A stretch of DNA of 64,000 nucleotides from Desulfobaccales bacterium. GTDB lineage: Bacteria > Desulfobacterota > Desulfobaccia > Desulfobaccales > 0-14-0-80-60-11. The notes under the pieces were generated by a model, which worked only from the letters and a program-made list of their open reading frames with translations, was not told the origin of the DNA and ran no database searches. Location: the NCBI GenBank assembly GCA_041648175.1, contig JBAZPO010000009.1, forward strand, positions 77,235 to 141,234. Direction: 5' to 3'. The translations under genes and the position numbers were made by a program. Within the stretch, counting starts at the first letter, position 1, and each line of letters opens with the position of its first letter. Shown piece after piece: positions 43,070 through 50,953 of this stretch.

Positions 43070-43972
43070 ATGGCTGCAAAATTGATCAAAGGGGCCGAAG
43101 TGGCCGCAGAGATACGCGAAGAGTTGAAAAAAGAAGTAGAGGAACTCAAAGCCAAACATAATTTAACCCCGGGACTGGTCACCATCCTGGTGGGCGAAGA
43201 CCCCGGCTCCGTCAGCTACGTCACCGCCAAGCAGAAGACCTCCCACGAGTTGGGCTTCTATTCCATCCAGGACAACCAGGCCCCGGACATCACCGAAGCC
43301 GCCTTGCTGGCTCTGATCGAGAAATACAACAAGGACCCCAAGATCCACGGCATCTTGGTGCAGCTCCCCGTGCCCAAGCACATCGACTCCAACAAGATCC
43401 TGTATGCCATCGACCCCAATAAAGACGTTGACGCCTTCCACCCGGTGAATGTGGGCCGCATCCTCATCGGCAACTACGCTTTTCTGCCTTGCACTCCCGC
43501 GGGCTGCCAGGAACTCATCTATCGGGCTTATGGCGACCCCAAGGGCAAAGAAGTCGTGGTGGTGGGCCGCTCCAATATCGTGGGCAAACCCATGGTGGCC
43601 ATTATGATCCAGAAGCGGCTCGGCGCCAACGCCACCGTGACCTGCGTCCACACCGGCACCCCCAAGGACAAGATGATCGAACACTGCCGCCGGGCCGACA
43701 TCCTCATCGTCGCTGCGGGCGTGCCCAAGTACATTCAGGCTGATTGGATCAAAGAAGGTTGCTGTGTCATCGACGTCGGCGTCAATCGCATCGGCAAGAG
43801 CGAAAAGACCGGCAAAGCTATCCTGGCGGGCGACGTGGATTTCGAGGCCTGCTCTCAGAAAGCCTCCTTCATCACCCCGGTCCCCGGCGGCGTGGGCCCC
43901 ATGACCATCACCATGCTCATGAAAAACACCGTCATGGCCGCCAAACTGTCCGTCGGCCTGGTGAAACTGTAA
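43070..43972 (+). CDS. folD: Methylenetetrahydrofolate dehydrogenase/cyclohydrolase FolD
   Basis: The product is 300 residues and interconverts methylene-, methenyl- and formyl-tetrahydrofolate. The ATG at 43070 follows AAGGAGG by 9 bases; a GTG at 43052 is rejected. Family motifs include VGEDPGSVSYVTAKQK with the catalytic lysine, the substrate-binding FLPCTPAG, the cofactor loop VVGRSNIVGKPM and the C-terminal TPVPGGVGPMTITMLMKNT. In anaerobes with the Wood-Ljungdahl pathway FolD has a central role, but linkage is not seen here. Confidence 0.97.
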   Translation: MAAKLIKGAEVAAEIREELKKEVEELKAKHNLTPGLVTILVGEDPGSVSYVTAKQKTSHELGFYSIQDNQAPDITEAALLALIEKYNKDPKIHGILVQLPVPKHIDSNKILYAIDPNKDVDAFHPVNVGRILIGNYAFLPCTPAGCQELIYRAYGDPKGKEVVVVGRSNIVGKPMVAIMIQKRLGANATVTCVHTGTPKDKMIEHCRRADILIVAAGVPKYIQADWIKEGCCVIDVGVNRIGKSEKTGKAILAGDVDFEACSQKASFITPVPGGVGPMTITMLMKNTVMAAKLSVGLVKL

Positions 43973-44072
43973 GAGTATATTGAGTGAGGTTTTTGGGGAG
44001 GGGGCTAAAAGGGGTTTTTATTAAGTCCCCTTACCCCTCACCAACCCTCCAAAAATCCCTTATAGGGGAAAT

Positions 44073-44101
44073 GTAGGGGCGGGTTTTAAACCCGCCCCTA
44101 C
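44073..44101. repeat. 29-bp near-perfect palindrome, terminator-like
   Basis: GTAGGGGCGGGTTT and AAACCCGCCCCTAC flank one T. A T-rich tail follows. It lies between convergent folD and the HisI-like gene and could terminate both. Confidence 0.7.
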
Positions 44102-44110
44102 TATTTTTCC

Positions 44111-44521
44111 TCAGTGCGAAAACGCGATCTCCGGGTAGACTTCTTCCGGGTCGAAGGCTTTGGGGTCCGCAATCTCCCACCCCTCGGGGGTGAGGTGCCG
44201 GAAAAAGCAGGACGCGTAGCCCAGTTCGCAGGCGCCGCCGGCAGGCCGCACCTTCAGGAGCAACTGGTTGCCCCCGCAGGACAGACGCACCTCCAGGACT
44301 TCCTGAAAATGCCCTGAGGCCTCCCCTTTAGCCACCACCTTGCGTTTGTGGGGGTGGTAATAATGGACCCGGCCTGTGGCGGCTATAAGCGAAAGCGCCT
44401 CTTGATTCATCTCTACCAGCATCAACACCCCGCCGCTCGCCGCGTCCTGGATGACCGCCGGCAGCCGTGTTTCGGCGGGCAGCGGCAGCCACTGGGGCAA
44501 GCTGGACCATAATTTCTGCAC
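44111..44521 (-). CDS. HisI-like protein lacking the usual Mg2+ aspartates
   Basis: The product is 136 residues and aligns with phosphoribosyl-AMP cyclohydrolase (HisI) along its length: PAVIQDAASGGVLMLVEMNQ, KGEASGHFQEV and CELGYASCFF. The three zinc cysteines are kept with exact spacing (C82, C98, C105). In true HisI the first lies in D-C-D-x-D, whose aspartates bind Mg2+. Here that site reads S-C-G-G-N (81-85). The usual WSRSR-like stretch is YYHPHKR. It may have lost cyclohydrolase activity or use another metal or substrate. It is not in a his operon. No alternative start is needed. Confidence 0.82.
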   Translation of the reverse strand: MQKLWSSLPQWLPLPAETRLPAVIQDAASGGVLMLVEMNQEALSLIAATGRVHYYHPHKRKVVAKGEASGHFQEVLEVRLSCGGNQLLLKVRPAGGACELGYASCFFRHLTPEGWEIADPKAFDPEEVYPEIAFSH

Positions 44522-44663
44522 CCCTGTCCTCCTTTCTCACCGGGCTTAAGGCGCTCCGGACCCTCACAAGGGAAAAATCAATTTTCCCCCTCCCCTTTTT
44601 TAGCACGGGTCGGGCCGATCCAGGTTAAATATTTCCCCTAAGAACATTAAGGTAGAAAAAATC

Positions 44664-44693
44664 TTGACATATTTTGTGGGGAGATGGTATTTA
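44664..44693 (+). promoter_or_regulatory. Candidate promoter for the gene at 44753
   Basis: TTGACA, an 18-base spacer and a TATTTA -10-like box end 60 bases before the ATG. The -35 match is perfect and the -10 is moderate. Confidence 0.5.
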
Positions 44694-44752
44694 GGCGTAA
44701 GGCAAAGTGAAATTGCGCACAAATAATGGTCCAAAATAGGGAGGAGGAAAAG

Positions 44753-45175
44753 ATGGCGAGACTTGAGTATATTGAGTTTTATTACAGCACCAAGCATAAA
44801 CCCGTAGATAAATATAAATGCGATAACGCCAATGTATTGAACCTGCTGAAGAGCTTGGAAGCCAAGGGGGTGGAAACCTCGGCCATCGATCTGGCGGACG
44901 TTGCCGATCCCTTCAAGCAGTATCACAAGGCCTCCAGCGGCCCCGCTTCCGATAAGCGCCCCGTTTTTGGCGAGGTTCGGGGTTCCGATTATAAAGAGTA
45001 CTTCGGCAAGACCATCCCGGCCCTTTGCTGCTATGTCAAAAAGGGCGACAGGGCCCCGGTGGAAGTTTTTCCCCGTGGTGACAAAAAACTGGGGCGGGAA
45101 TATCTCATTGAGGAATTCTTGGAAAATTATATCGGCGAGTTGGAAGGTCGGATCGAATCCCCCGAAGCCAACTAG
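44753..45175 (+). CDS. Uncharacterised conserved-looking cytoplasmic protein
   Basis: I do not recognise this 140-residue protein. The ATG at 44753 follows GGAGGA; a start at 44726 is less likely. It is soluble and charged, beginning ARLEYIEFYYSTKHKPVDKY, with a Cys pair in IPALCCYVKKGD. The C-terminal half (FPRGDKKLGREYLIEEFLE) is helical. It has its own promoter-like sequence and a strong terminator, so it is probably a single-gene transcript. The two adjacent cysteines might be redox-active, but this is speculation. Confidence 0.75.
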   Translation: MARLEYIEFYYSTKHKPVDKYKCDNANVLNLLKSLEAKGVETSAIDLADVADPFKQYHKASSGPASDKRPVFGEVRGSDYKEYFGKTIPALCCYVKKGDRAPVEVFPRGDKKLGREYLIEEFLENYIGELEGRIESPEAN

Positions 45176-45191
45176 CCTTACTCCCTTGTCA

Positions 45192-45221
45192 GGCCCCACC
45201 TTGACCGGTGGGGCTTTTTTT
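45192..45221 (+). terminator. Rho-independent terminator
   Basis: GCCCCACC and GGTGGGGC form a perfect 8-bp stem around TTGACC, followed by seven T. It is 18 bases after the stop at 45175. Confidence 0.9.
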
Positions 45222-45277
45222 GTCTTGTCCCGCTATATAGTTAGATAATGCGCCTCGCGCATTATGAGAAGTTTAGT

Positions 45278-45303
45278 GTGGCGGGCCTCTGTGCCCGCCG
45301 TCC
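45278..45303. repeat. GGCGGGCCTCTGTGCCCGCC palindromic repeat
   Basis: A short inverted repeat of the GGCGG...CCGCC family, also seen at 18512, 19386, 42957, 57990 and 59829. Confidence 0.65.
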
Positions 45304-45319
45304 TTATTGGCACAGGCTT

Positions 45320-45874
45320 CTATCGGCTGCCTTTAACACCCGCCGAAGCCAGTTCCTTCAACACCTTGGCATACACCTCATAAGCGGGCCGCCCGAATAA
45401 CACGAAGCGCACCCGCTCAATTTCCGGGTGTTGGGCCAGGTAGTCGGTCACGGCGGTGAGGGCTACTTTGGCCGCGTCGTCCATAGGATAGCCGTAAACG
45501 CCGGTGGAGATGGACGGAAAGGCCAGGGTTTTCAGGCCCTTTCCCGACGCCAGCCTTAGGCTCTCCCGGTAGCACGACGCCAAAAACTCCGGTTCCCGGT
45601 GCAAGCCGTCCTTGTAGACCGGGCCCACGGTATGAATCACGTATCTGGCCTTGAGGTTGCCGCCCGTGGTGAGCCTGGCCTCCCCCGTGGGGCAGCCCCC
45701 CAGCTGACGGGCCTCCGCCTCGATAGCCGGCCCTCCGGTGCGGTGGATGGCGCCGTCCACCCCACCGCCGGGAACCAGGCGGGAATTGGCGGCGTTAACG
45801 ATGGCCTCCGTGTCCTGCTGCGTAATATCGCCTTCCACCAACTCCAGGACGGCTTGCCCGACCCTCACTTCCAT
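45320..45874 (-). CDS. Macro domain ADP-ribosyl hydrolase (MacroD/YmdB type)
   Basis: The product is 184 residues from the ATG at 45874, which has GGAGG upstream; an in-frame extension to 45937 is not favoured. The macro domain covers nearly the whole protein. GDITQQDTEAIVNAANSRL, GGGVDGAIHRTGG and STGVYGYPMDDAA are the ADP-ribose-binding loops of the MacroD class, which hydrolyses O-acetyl-ADP-ribose or removes mono-ADP-ribose from proteins. It lies 83 bases downstream of the thioredoxin-like selenoprotein on the same strand and may share its transcript. Confidence 0.93.
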   Translation of the reverse strand: MEVRVGQAVLELVEGDITQQDTEAIVNAANSRLVPGGGVDGAIHRTGGPAIEAEARQLGGCPTGEARLTTGGNLKARYVIHTVGPVYKDGLHREPEFLASCYRESLRLASGKGLKTLAFPSISTGVYGYPMDDAAKVALTAVTDYLAQHPEIERVRFVLFGRPAYEVYAKVLKELASAGVKGSR

Positions 45875-45956
45875 GACTGACCTCCACACGGTGAGGGGAG
45901 GCAGGGGAATCACCTGCGACCCCCGACCTCCCCTCAAAATACTTGTTTCCGGGTTT

Positions 45957-46532
45957 TTATGCGGGGATAAGGCGGTATGGCGCCGCCCGTTTGGCCCATT
46001 CGCTGCCGGGAAATTTGGCCATCAAGGTTTCATAGGCTTGCCGCAAAGGTTTGGGGTCGTGGCTCGCCTTGTAGCGGGAGACCCCCATGAAAAAGACCGC
46101 CTCCGGCGCAGCCCCGCTGTCGGGGTATTCCCGTAAAACCTCCTCAAACATGCCCTGGGCTTCGGGATGTTGCTCGGCGTTGAAGTACCACTTGCCCTTG
46201 GCCACCATGAACGTGGGGATAAATTCCTCCGGCGGCAGAAAGCCCACCACCTGATGGGCCTCGTTGCCATCGGCATCCAGGACGAAAATGGCCGGAGTCC
46301 ATTTAACCTTAAACTGCTCTACCAGGGCCGTGTTCGAGGTTTCGATCTGGACCGGCACAAAATTATAATCCACAAACTTGATCACCTTCTCGTTAGGGTA
46401 CGTAACCGCACCCATCTGCTGACAGCCGATTCACTGGGGATTGAAAAAGTCCAGGAGAACGGGCTTTTTCGTCTGCCTGGCAATCTCCTTGGCTTTGGCC
46501 AGGTCATCCAGCCAACAGATATTCAGGGCCAT
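45957..46532 (-). CDS. Thioredoxin-like selenoprotein (U-x-x-C), UGA at codon 34
   Basis: The gene opens at an ATG at 46532 behind AAGGAGG and reads ALNICWLDDLAKAKEI, then KKPVLLDFFNPQ. A TGA follows (46433-46431), then IGCQQMGAVTYPNEKV and a normal thioredoxin-fold continuation to 45957. In homologues this place is the first cysteine of C-x-x-C (WCxGCQQM). Reading TGA as selenocysteine gives a 191-residue protein with U34-x-x-C37. The fold cis-proline is in KWTPAIFVLD, and a TPR-like C-terminal region follows (about 120-185, with EEVLREYPDSGAAPEAVFFMG). A hairpin suited to a SECIS follows the TGA. A conventional annotation would start at 46415 and lose the active site. Confidence 0.85.
46396..46413 (-). 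promoter_or_regulatory. Candidate bacterial SECIS hairpin
   Basis: In the mRNA, bases 18-35 after the UGA form GGGUGCG-GUUA-CGUACCC. That is seven base pairs (one G-U) with a four-base loop whose first base is G. The loop lies 25-28 bases after the UGA, within the range known for bacterial SECIS elements that bind SelB. Confidence 0.65.
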
Positions 46533-46710
46533 GTTAATTCCTCCTTTCCGCATAAGGCTGATGCCCCCTGTTGCCAAAACATAATCATTCTAAGATCAAT
46601 GGCAAGGGATAGGCGAGGGTTCAACGCTTGAGCTTTAAAAGCATCTTTGCAGCCATTGCACCTCGCATTTGCCATGATTATTTTATGTAAAAAACCAAGG
46701 GAGGCTCGCC

Positions 46711-47574
46711 ATGGGAAAATGTTTTGTTAAGGAGACGGAAAGGCGAGAATTGGATTCTTATGATCTGATCACTGTCTTGGGTTTATTAAAAGAGTATGAC
46801 TGGAAGGAGATCTGGCGTCGTTACAGCAGCGGCGCAGCCCCGCAGGGCAAGATCGATTTGATGCTCAGCACCGAAAGCTATTACCTGGAAATGACCCTGG
46901 AAAGTTTAACTTCCCTGGCCGTATCTCCCAAATATCAGGCCAGCCCCAACCTGATGCAGTCCCTGATTCGCCGCATCCTCTGCGGCCACCGCCACGGCCT
47001 CATCGTGGAGAAATTGCGGAGTTATGGGGTGCCCATCTCAGACGACACCCAATTGAACCTCTCCTGCTCGGTGGGGACCATCGGCGCCGACCTGGTGGTC
47101 AATCGCGTCGGCAACGCCCCGGAATACCGCTTCCGCAAGTTCGGCACCAGCAGGGTGGAGCAAGATGAGCAGCGTCCTCTGGATCATTACGACTTGGTTT
47201 CCATTCTCTATCTGGCCCAACAGAATCGCACCGAACAGGTGCTGAACCGCTACGTGCCCCAGGAAATCCTCAACGAAGGCGCTCCGGGCGAGCAGGTAGT
47301 GCGGTTCAACAGTGAAGCCGGATTGCACCGGGTGGATTTTTTCTTTCAGAAGATCCATAATGACGTCCCCCGGGGCGTCCCGGAACGGGGCAATGTCTCC
47401 TCCAGCACCATGCACCAGGTGGTGCGGCGGCTGTTCGCCGGTCACGCGCCTGAGCTTACGGCCAAGGAACTTACGGATAAGGGCATACTCATTACCACGG
47501 AGGAGGTCACCGGGGAATTCACCCTGGCCCGCATCCTCAACGACAACTTTATTGAGATGAATTTTAAGCGTTAA
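46711..47574 (+). CDS. Unknown protein made of two homologous halves
   Basis: I do not recognise the family. The 287-residue soluble protein is an internal tandem duplication. Residues 14-128 (LDSYDLITVLGLLKEYDWKE) match residues 157-281 (LDHYDLVSILYLAQQNRTEQ), with further paired segments NLMQSLIRRILCGH versus TMHQVVRRLFAGH and LRSYGVPISDDTQ versus LTDKGILITTEEV. Each half is mixed alpha/beta with no obvious catalytic motif. The start has GGGAGG. It is divergent from the thioredoxin-like gene and 11 bases upstream of a VOC gene, so those two form an operon. Confidence 0.82.
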   Translation: MGKCFVKETERRELDSYDLITVLGLLKEYDWKEIWRRYSSGAAPQGKIDLMLSTESYYLEMTLESLTSLAVSPKYQASPNLMQSLIRRILCGHRHGLIVEKLRSYGVPISDDTQLNLSCSVGTIGADLVVNRVGNAPEYRFRKFGTSRVEQDEQRPLDHYDLVSILYLAQQNRTEQVLNRYVPQEILNEGAPGEQVVRFNSEAGLHRVDFFFQKIHNDVPRGVPERGNVSSSTMHQVVRRLFAGHAPELTAKELTDKGILITTEEVTGEFTLARILNDNFIEMNFKR

Positions 47575-47585
47575 AGGAGGAAGTC

Positions 47586-48062
47586 ATGGCCGTTGCCGCA
47601 AAACCAATCCCGGAAGGATACCATACCATTACCCCTTACCTGGTAGTGCAGAGCGTCGCTGACGCGATGGCCTTTTACCAGAAGGTCTTCGGCGCGACCG
47701 AACGGTACCGGCTCTCCGGCCCCGATGGCAAGTCCGTCATACATGGCGAGCTCCAAATCGGCGACTCGATTTTCATGTTGGGCGCTGAGGACCCTTCCTC
47801 GGAATGCAAATCGCCTCTAACTTTACATGGGTCTGCCGTTACGCTCTACCTCTACGTGGATGGTGTGGATGCCTTTTTTAACCGGGCCGTGGCAGCCGGT
47901 GCCAAGGCGGTGATGCCGGTTCAGGACATGTTTTGGGGCGACCGCGTGGGCACAGTTGAAGATCCTTTCGGGCACCGTTGGTCGGTCGCGACCCATACTG
48001 AGGACCTATCCCCGGAAGAAACCACCAGGCGTGCCGTGGAATTTTTCTCTTCAAAAGCCTGA
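47586..48062 (+). CDS. VOC superfamily (glyoxalase/bleomycin resistance-like) protein
   Basis: The product is 158 residues of the PhnB-like VOC branch: PEGYHTITPYLVVQSVADAM, FYQKVFGATERYRLSGPDG and the C-terminal DPFGHRWSVATHTEDLSPEE. Members bind metal and act on glyoxal adducts or other small substrates, or simply bind drugs; this group is mostly uncharacterised. A strong AAAGGAGG site precedes the ATG. It follows the duplicated protein at 46711 closely and ends at a bidirectional terminator. Confidence 0.92.
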   Translation: MAVAAKPIPEGYHTITPYLVVQSVADAMAFYQKVFGATERYRLSGPDGKSVIHGELQIGDSIFMLGAEDPSSECKSPLTLHGSAVTLYLYVDGVDAFFNRAVAAGAKAVMPVQDMFWGDRVGTVEDPFGHRWSVATHTEDLSPEETTRRAVEFFSSKA

Positions 48063-48092
48063 AAAGTTCCCCTGAAGATTTTAGGCCGCGCA

Positions 48093-48116
48093 AAAGGCGG
48101 GTATCAACCCGCCTTT
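48093..48116. terminator. Bidirectional terminator
   Basis: AAAGGCGGGT, an ATCA loop and ACCCGCCTTT form a perfect 10-bp stem between the convergent VOC and universal stress genes. Confidence 0.8.
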
Positions 48117-48133
48117 GCCCTTCGCTCGAAAAC

Positions 48134-48616
48134 CTACTCCACAATGCTTACGGCGCAGCCCTTGGCGTTCTGCACCACTTTATTCGTTATACTCCCCAAG
48201 AGCAGGGCCTTGGCCATGCCCATGCCGCGGCGCCCCATGACGATGGTATCGAAATGTCCTTCCTCGGCTTCGCTCAGGATATCCTCGGCCACGTCATAAT
48301 ATTTAGGCTTGAACTTGTTGACCACCGCGTTCTTGGGGATTCCTGCCGTGGTTAAGTGATTATGAGCCTTTATTACCAGGCCCTGCCATTGCTTTTCCTG
48401 TTCTTTCTGCCAGCTACCCACCAGCCGCTGCCGGGATTCCTTCTCCTGGTCGCTCAGGATGTGACCGTCATCCCAGAACGCCGGTGGTAGACCCGACAGA
48501 ACGTGTAAGAGGGTGACGTGCACCCCCGGGGTGCGGCCGAAGGTTTCGGCCACGTAGTCCACCGCGCGCCAGGCCCCCTCCGAACTATCCAGGGCAATTA
48601 ACACCTTATGGGCCAT
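48134..48616 (-). CDS. Universal stress protein, UspA family
   Basis: The product is 160 residues. The ATG at 48616 follows AAGGAGG; the open frame further upstream is not used. It starts MAHKVLIALDSSEGAWRAVD and carries the ATP-binding GRRGMGMAKALLLGSITNKV, so it is the nucleotide-binding type. UspA proteins form dimers and accumulate in starvation or stress. It stands alone between a terminator and the GAF-GGDEF gene, which is divergent. Confidence 0.94.
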   Translation of the reverse strand: MAHKVLIALDSSEGAWRAVDYVAETFGRTPGVHVTLLHVLSGLPPAFWDDGHILSDQEKESRQRLVGSWQKEQEKQWQGLVIKAHNHLTTAGIPKNAVVNKFKPKYYDVAEDILSEAEEGHFDTIVMGRRGMGMAKALLLGSITNKVVQNAKGCAVSIVE

Positions 48617-48677
48617 GACTGCCTCCTTTTCCATAGATAAGGCACATTTTAAACATCTCCGGGAGTGGATGTCAACC

Positions 48678-48702
48678 GGTGGCACAGGCTTTCCAGCCTG
48701 TA
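48678..48702. repeat. GGTGGCACAGGCTTTCCAGC palindromic repeat, copy 3
   Basis: CACAGGCT and AGCCTGT arms flank TTCC. It lies in the divergent gap between the stress-protein and GGDEF genes. Confidence 0.75.
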
Positions 48703-48847
48703 CTAAATCAGGCAGCCTTATGCCACATTATTACCGCAACCATTTCAAGAAATTAAACCGAAAACGGCAAACGGAATACCGAATTTTTACAAAATCCTTG
48801 CAATGTCTTGCCCCGGGCCATAAAATTCCCCCTGAGGAGTACGACCG

Positions 48848-49921
48848 ATGGCCCTCCCTGAAGACACCTCGTCCCTGACGACAACCGGCCAGGTGGAGCG
48901 GCTGTTGGCCACCATCGAGTTCTCCAAGGCCTTGGTGAGCGCCTATGATATGGAGACGCTCCTCACCGCCATCCTAAACCGCATCAAAGCCATCATCCCT
49001 GCCCAAAACTGGTCTTTGCTGCTCATCGACCCCCAGACCCAAGAGCTCTACTTCGCCGTGGTGGTGGGGGTGGCCCCGGAGGCGGTGAAGGATATCCGCC
49101 TGAAGCCCGGGGAAGGCATCGCCGGCGCCGTGGCCCACACGGGCACGCCCATCTTCATCCCTGAAGTGGATCAGGACTCTCGTTTTTCCGCCCGGGTGGA
49201 TACCACTACCGGCTTCGAAACCCGCTCCGTCATCGCCCTGCCTCTGCTGGTCCGGGGGGAAGTTATCGGGGTGTTTGAAGTAGTCAATGTGGAGGACGAA
49301 AGGTATTTCCGGGAAAAATATCTACCCCATCTGACCATCCTGGCGGACTATGTGGCCATCGCAGTGGACAACGTCCGCAACTTGCAAAAGCTCGAGGCCC
49401 GCACCTTTATCGATGAGGTGACGGGGTACTACAATTCCCGCTATCTCCTCCATGAACTGGACCGCCTCATTCCCCAACACCTGAACCGGAGTGACCCTTT
49501 CTCCCTGGTCTTTCTCGACCTGGACAACTTCAAGAAGGTAGTGGACACCTACGGACATCTCCGGGGCTCGAAAGTCCTGGGCCAGGTGGCCCGGGTGATC
49601 AACGGGGTGCTGGGGGGCGACGACAGCCTGGTGCGCTACGGCGGGGATGAATTCGTCATCCTCTTGCCTCATCGCTCCCAGACGGAAGCCTTGGAGATCA
49701 TCCGCCGCCTGCGCCGCACCCTCAATGCCACCCCCTTGCTGCAAGATGAAGGGCTGGAAGTTAAGGTCACGGCCAGCTACGGCATCGCCACCGTGCCCGA
49801 GGATGCCCAAGACCGCGAGAAGTTGCTGCTCATTGCCGACCGGGCCATGTTTGGCAGTAAAGGCCGGGGCCGGGACCGCATCATGGTGGGCCAGGATCTG
49901 GTCCCGGTGGAGGATGGCTAA
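48848..49921 (+). CDS. GAF-GGDEF diguanylate cyclase
   Basis: The product is 357 residues, soluble. A GAF domain covers about residues 25-180 and a GGDEF domain about 188-350. The active-site motif GGDEF is intact (265-269), as is FLDLDNFKKV with the metal-binding aspartate. The inhibitory RxxD site, normally five residues before GGDEF, reads GGDD, so product feedback is probably lost. Making cyclic di-GMP in response to a small ligand is the likely role. The ligand is unknown. The gene appears to be transcribed alone. Confidence 0.93.
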   Translation: MALPEDTSSLTTTGQVERLLATIEFSKALVSAYDMETLLTAILNRIKAIIPAQNWSLLLIDPQTQELYFAVVVGVAPEAVKDIRLKPGEGIAGAVAHTGTPIFIPEVDQDSRFSARVDTTTGFETRSVIALPLLVRGEVIGVFEVVNVEDERYFREKYLPHLTILADYVAIAVDNVRNLQKLEARTFIDEVTGYYNSRYLLHELDRLIPQHLNRSDPFSLVFLDLDNFKKVVDTYGHLRGSKVLGQVARVINGVLGGDDSLVRYGGDEFVILLPHRSQTEALEIIRRLRRTLNATPLLQDEGLEVKVTASYGIATVPEDAQDREKLLLIADRAMFGSKGRGRDRIMVGQDLVPVEDG

Positions 49922-50043
49922 GGGTAATGCTGTTCACTTGTAGGGGTGGGGTCCTGGTTTCAAAAGTGCCACGGGCTGGGCGGGTGAGGGGGAAATAACC
50001 TCTTTTCCGCTCCGAATAATACCTCGGATCGGCAAAGGGGAGG

Positions 50044-50496
50044 TCACTTTTTCAGCAGGCGAGGCAGTCCGAAAAGCACGAAGGCCACGGGAATCAGGAC
50101 CTTGAAGTCCGTCAGGCTCCCCATAATACCAGCCAGCCGGCCGCTGAGACCAGCCAAAAAATCCGCCAGGCTCTCGGACCAGGTCAGCTCCGTGGCCTCA
50201 GCCGCGTTGGCCTGGGTCAGAAATTCCGCCAGTTTGGTCTGGTCCAGTTCCGGAAAGAGGTCCGTCAGCGTCTCCGACAGGGTCAGCAATGACGCGGGCG
50301 CCACGATAGCCTGAGAGTCAAACAGCACCAGGACGCTCCCCGTCAGGGGTTGAGTCTCCACCGCCTGAATGCCCGGAACGGACTTAAGGCGCGTTTGGAT
50401 GACCGTACCCAGGTCCGGGTTAGCCTTCAGCCCAGCGACCTTGAGCCTGACCCGCCCGGGTATGGCATGAACAATCTTGATGTCTCCGTCCGCCAT
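50044..50496 (-). CDS. HMA-like domain protein with C-terminal membrane helix
   Basis: The product is 150 residues. The N-terminus IKIVHAIPGRVRLKVAGLKA and the stretch VPGIQAVETQPLTGSVLVLF are typical of the HMA_2-like fold, a ferredoxin-like domain related to heavy-metal-binding domains but without the CxxC metal site. A single hydrophobic helix (about 132-146) ends the protein. It starts 13 bases after a DUF5132 gene, and such pairs are seen together in other genomes. Function is unknown. Confidence 0.82.
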   Translation of the reverse strand: MADGDIKIVHAIPGRVRLKVAGLKANPDLGTVIQTRLKSVPGIQAVETQPLTGSVLVLFDSQAIVAPASLLTLSETLTDLFPELDQTKLAEFLTQANAAEATELTWSESLADFLAGLSGRLAGIMGSLTDFKVLIPVAFVLFGLPRLLKK

Positions 50497-50509
50497 GCTG
50501 CGTCAGCCT

Positions 50510-50773
50510 TTAGCTCTTATGAATGTCCGCGGCTGCTCCCCCGGCGACGTGCTCGGCCTTGGCTTCGGCATAGAGATCGCTAACTTGTTCGGCGGCTTCC
50601 GCGGTATATTCCGTTAACTTTTCCACCAGAGTGAATCCGCCTTTGATGGCAGCCTTGGCCAACGGCCGGATGACCGTGACCACCACTGGCAGCACCACCG
50701 GGACCGCCACCGCCACGCCGATGCCGATCAGAATGTTGGTGGGATTCATTTTCAGACTATCCCAAATTGCCAC
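50510..50773 (-). CDS. DUF5132-like small membrane protein
   Basis: The product is 87 residues. One long hydrophobic segment (about 12-36, NILIGIGVAVAVPVVLPVVV) is followed by RPLAKAAIKGGFTLVEK and an acidic, alanine-rich helix. This matches what I know of DUF5132. It probably resides in the inner membrane. It precedes the HMA-like gene by 13 bases on the same strand, so they are one operon. The membrane helix carries a PVVLPVVV proline pattern that is conserved in the group. Confidence 0.78.
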   Translation of the reverse strand: MAIWDSLKMNPTNILIGIGVAVAVPVVLPVVVTVIRPLAKAAIKGGFTLVEKLTEYTAEAAEQVSDLYAEAKAEHVAGGAAADIHKS

Positions 50774-50953
50774 GCTGAACCTCCTTTATTTCAGCCCGTC
50801 AAGCTCCAACTGGCAGGGCGGCGGGTGTGCGCGCCCATCCAACCGGAATCCACCGGCCTCATAGACCAAGAACCTTAAAAACTTTCCTTACATTAATTAA
50901 TCTCTTGAACCTGAACTGTCAATAGAATTATGTTGTTCAAACGGACCCTTGCT

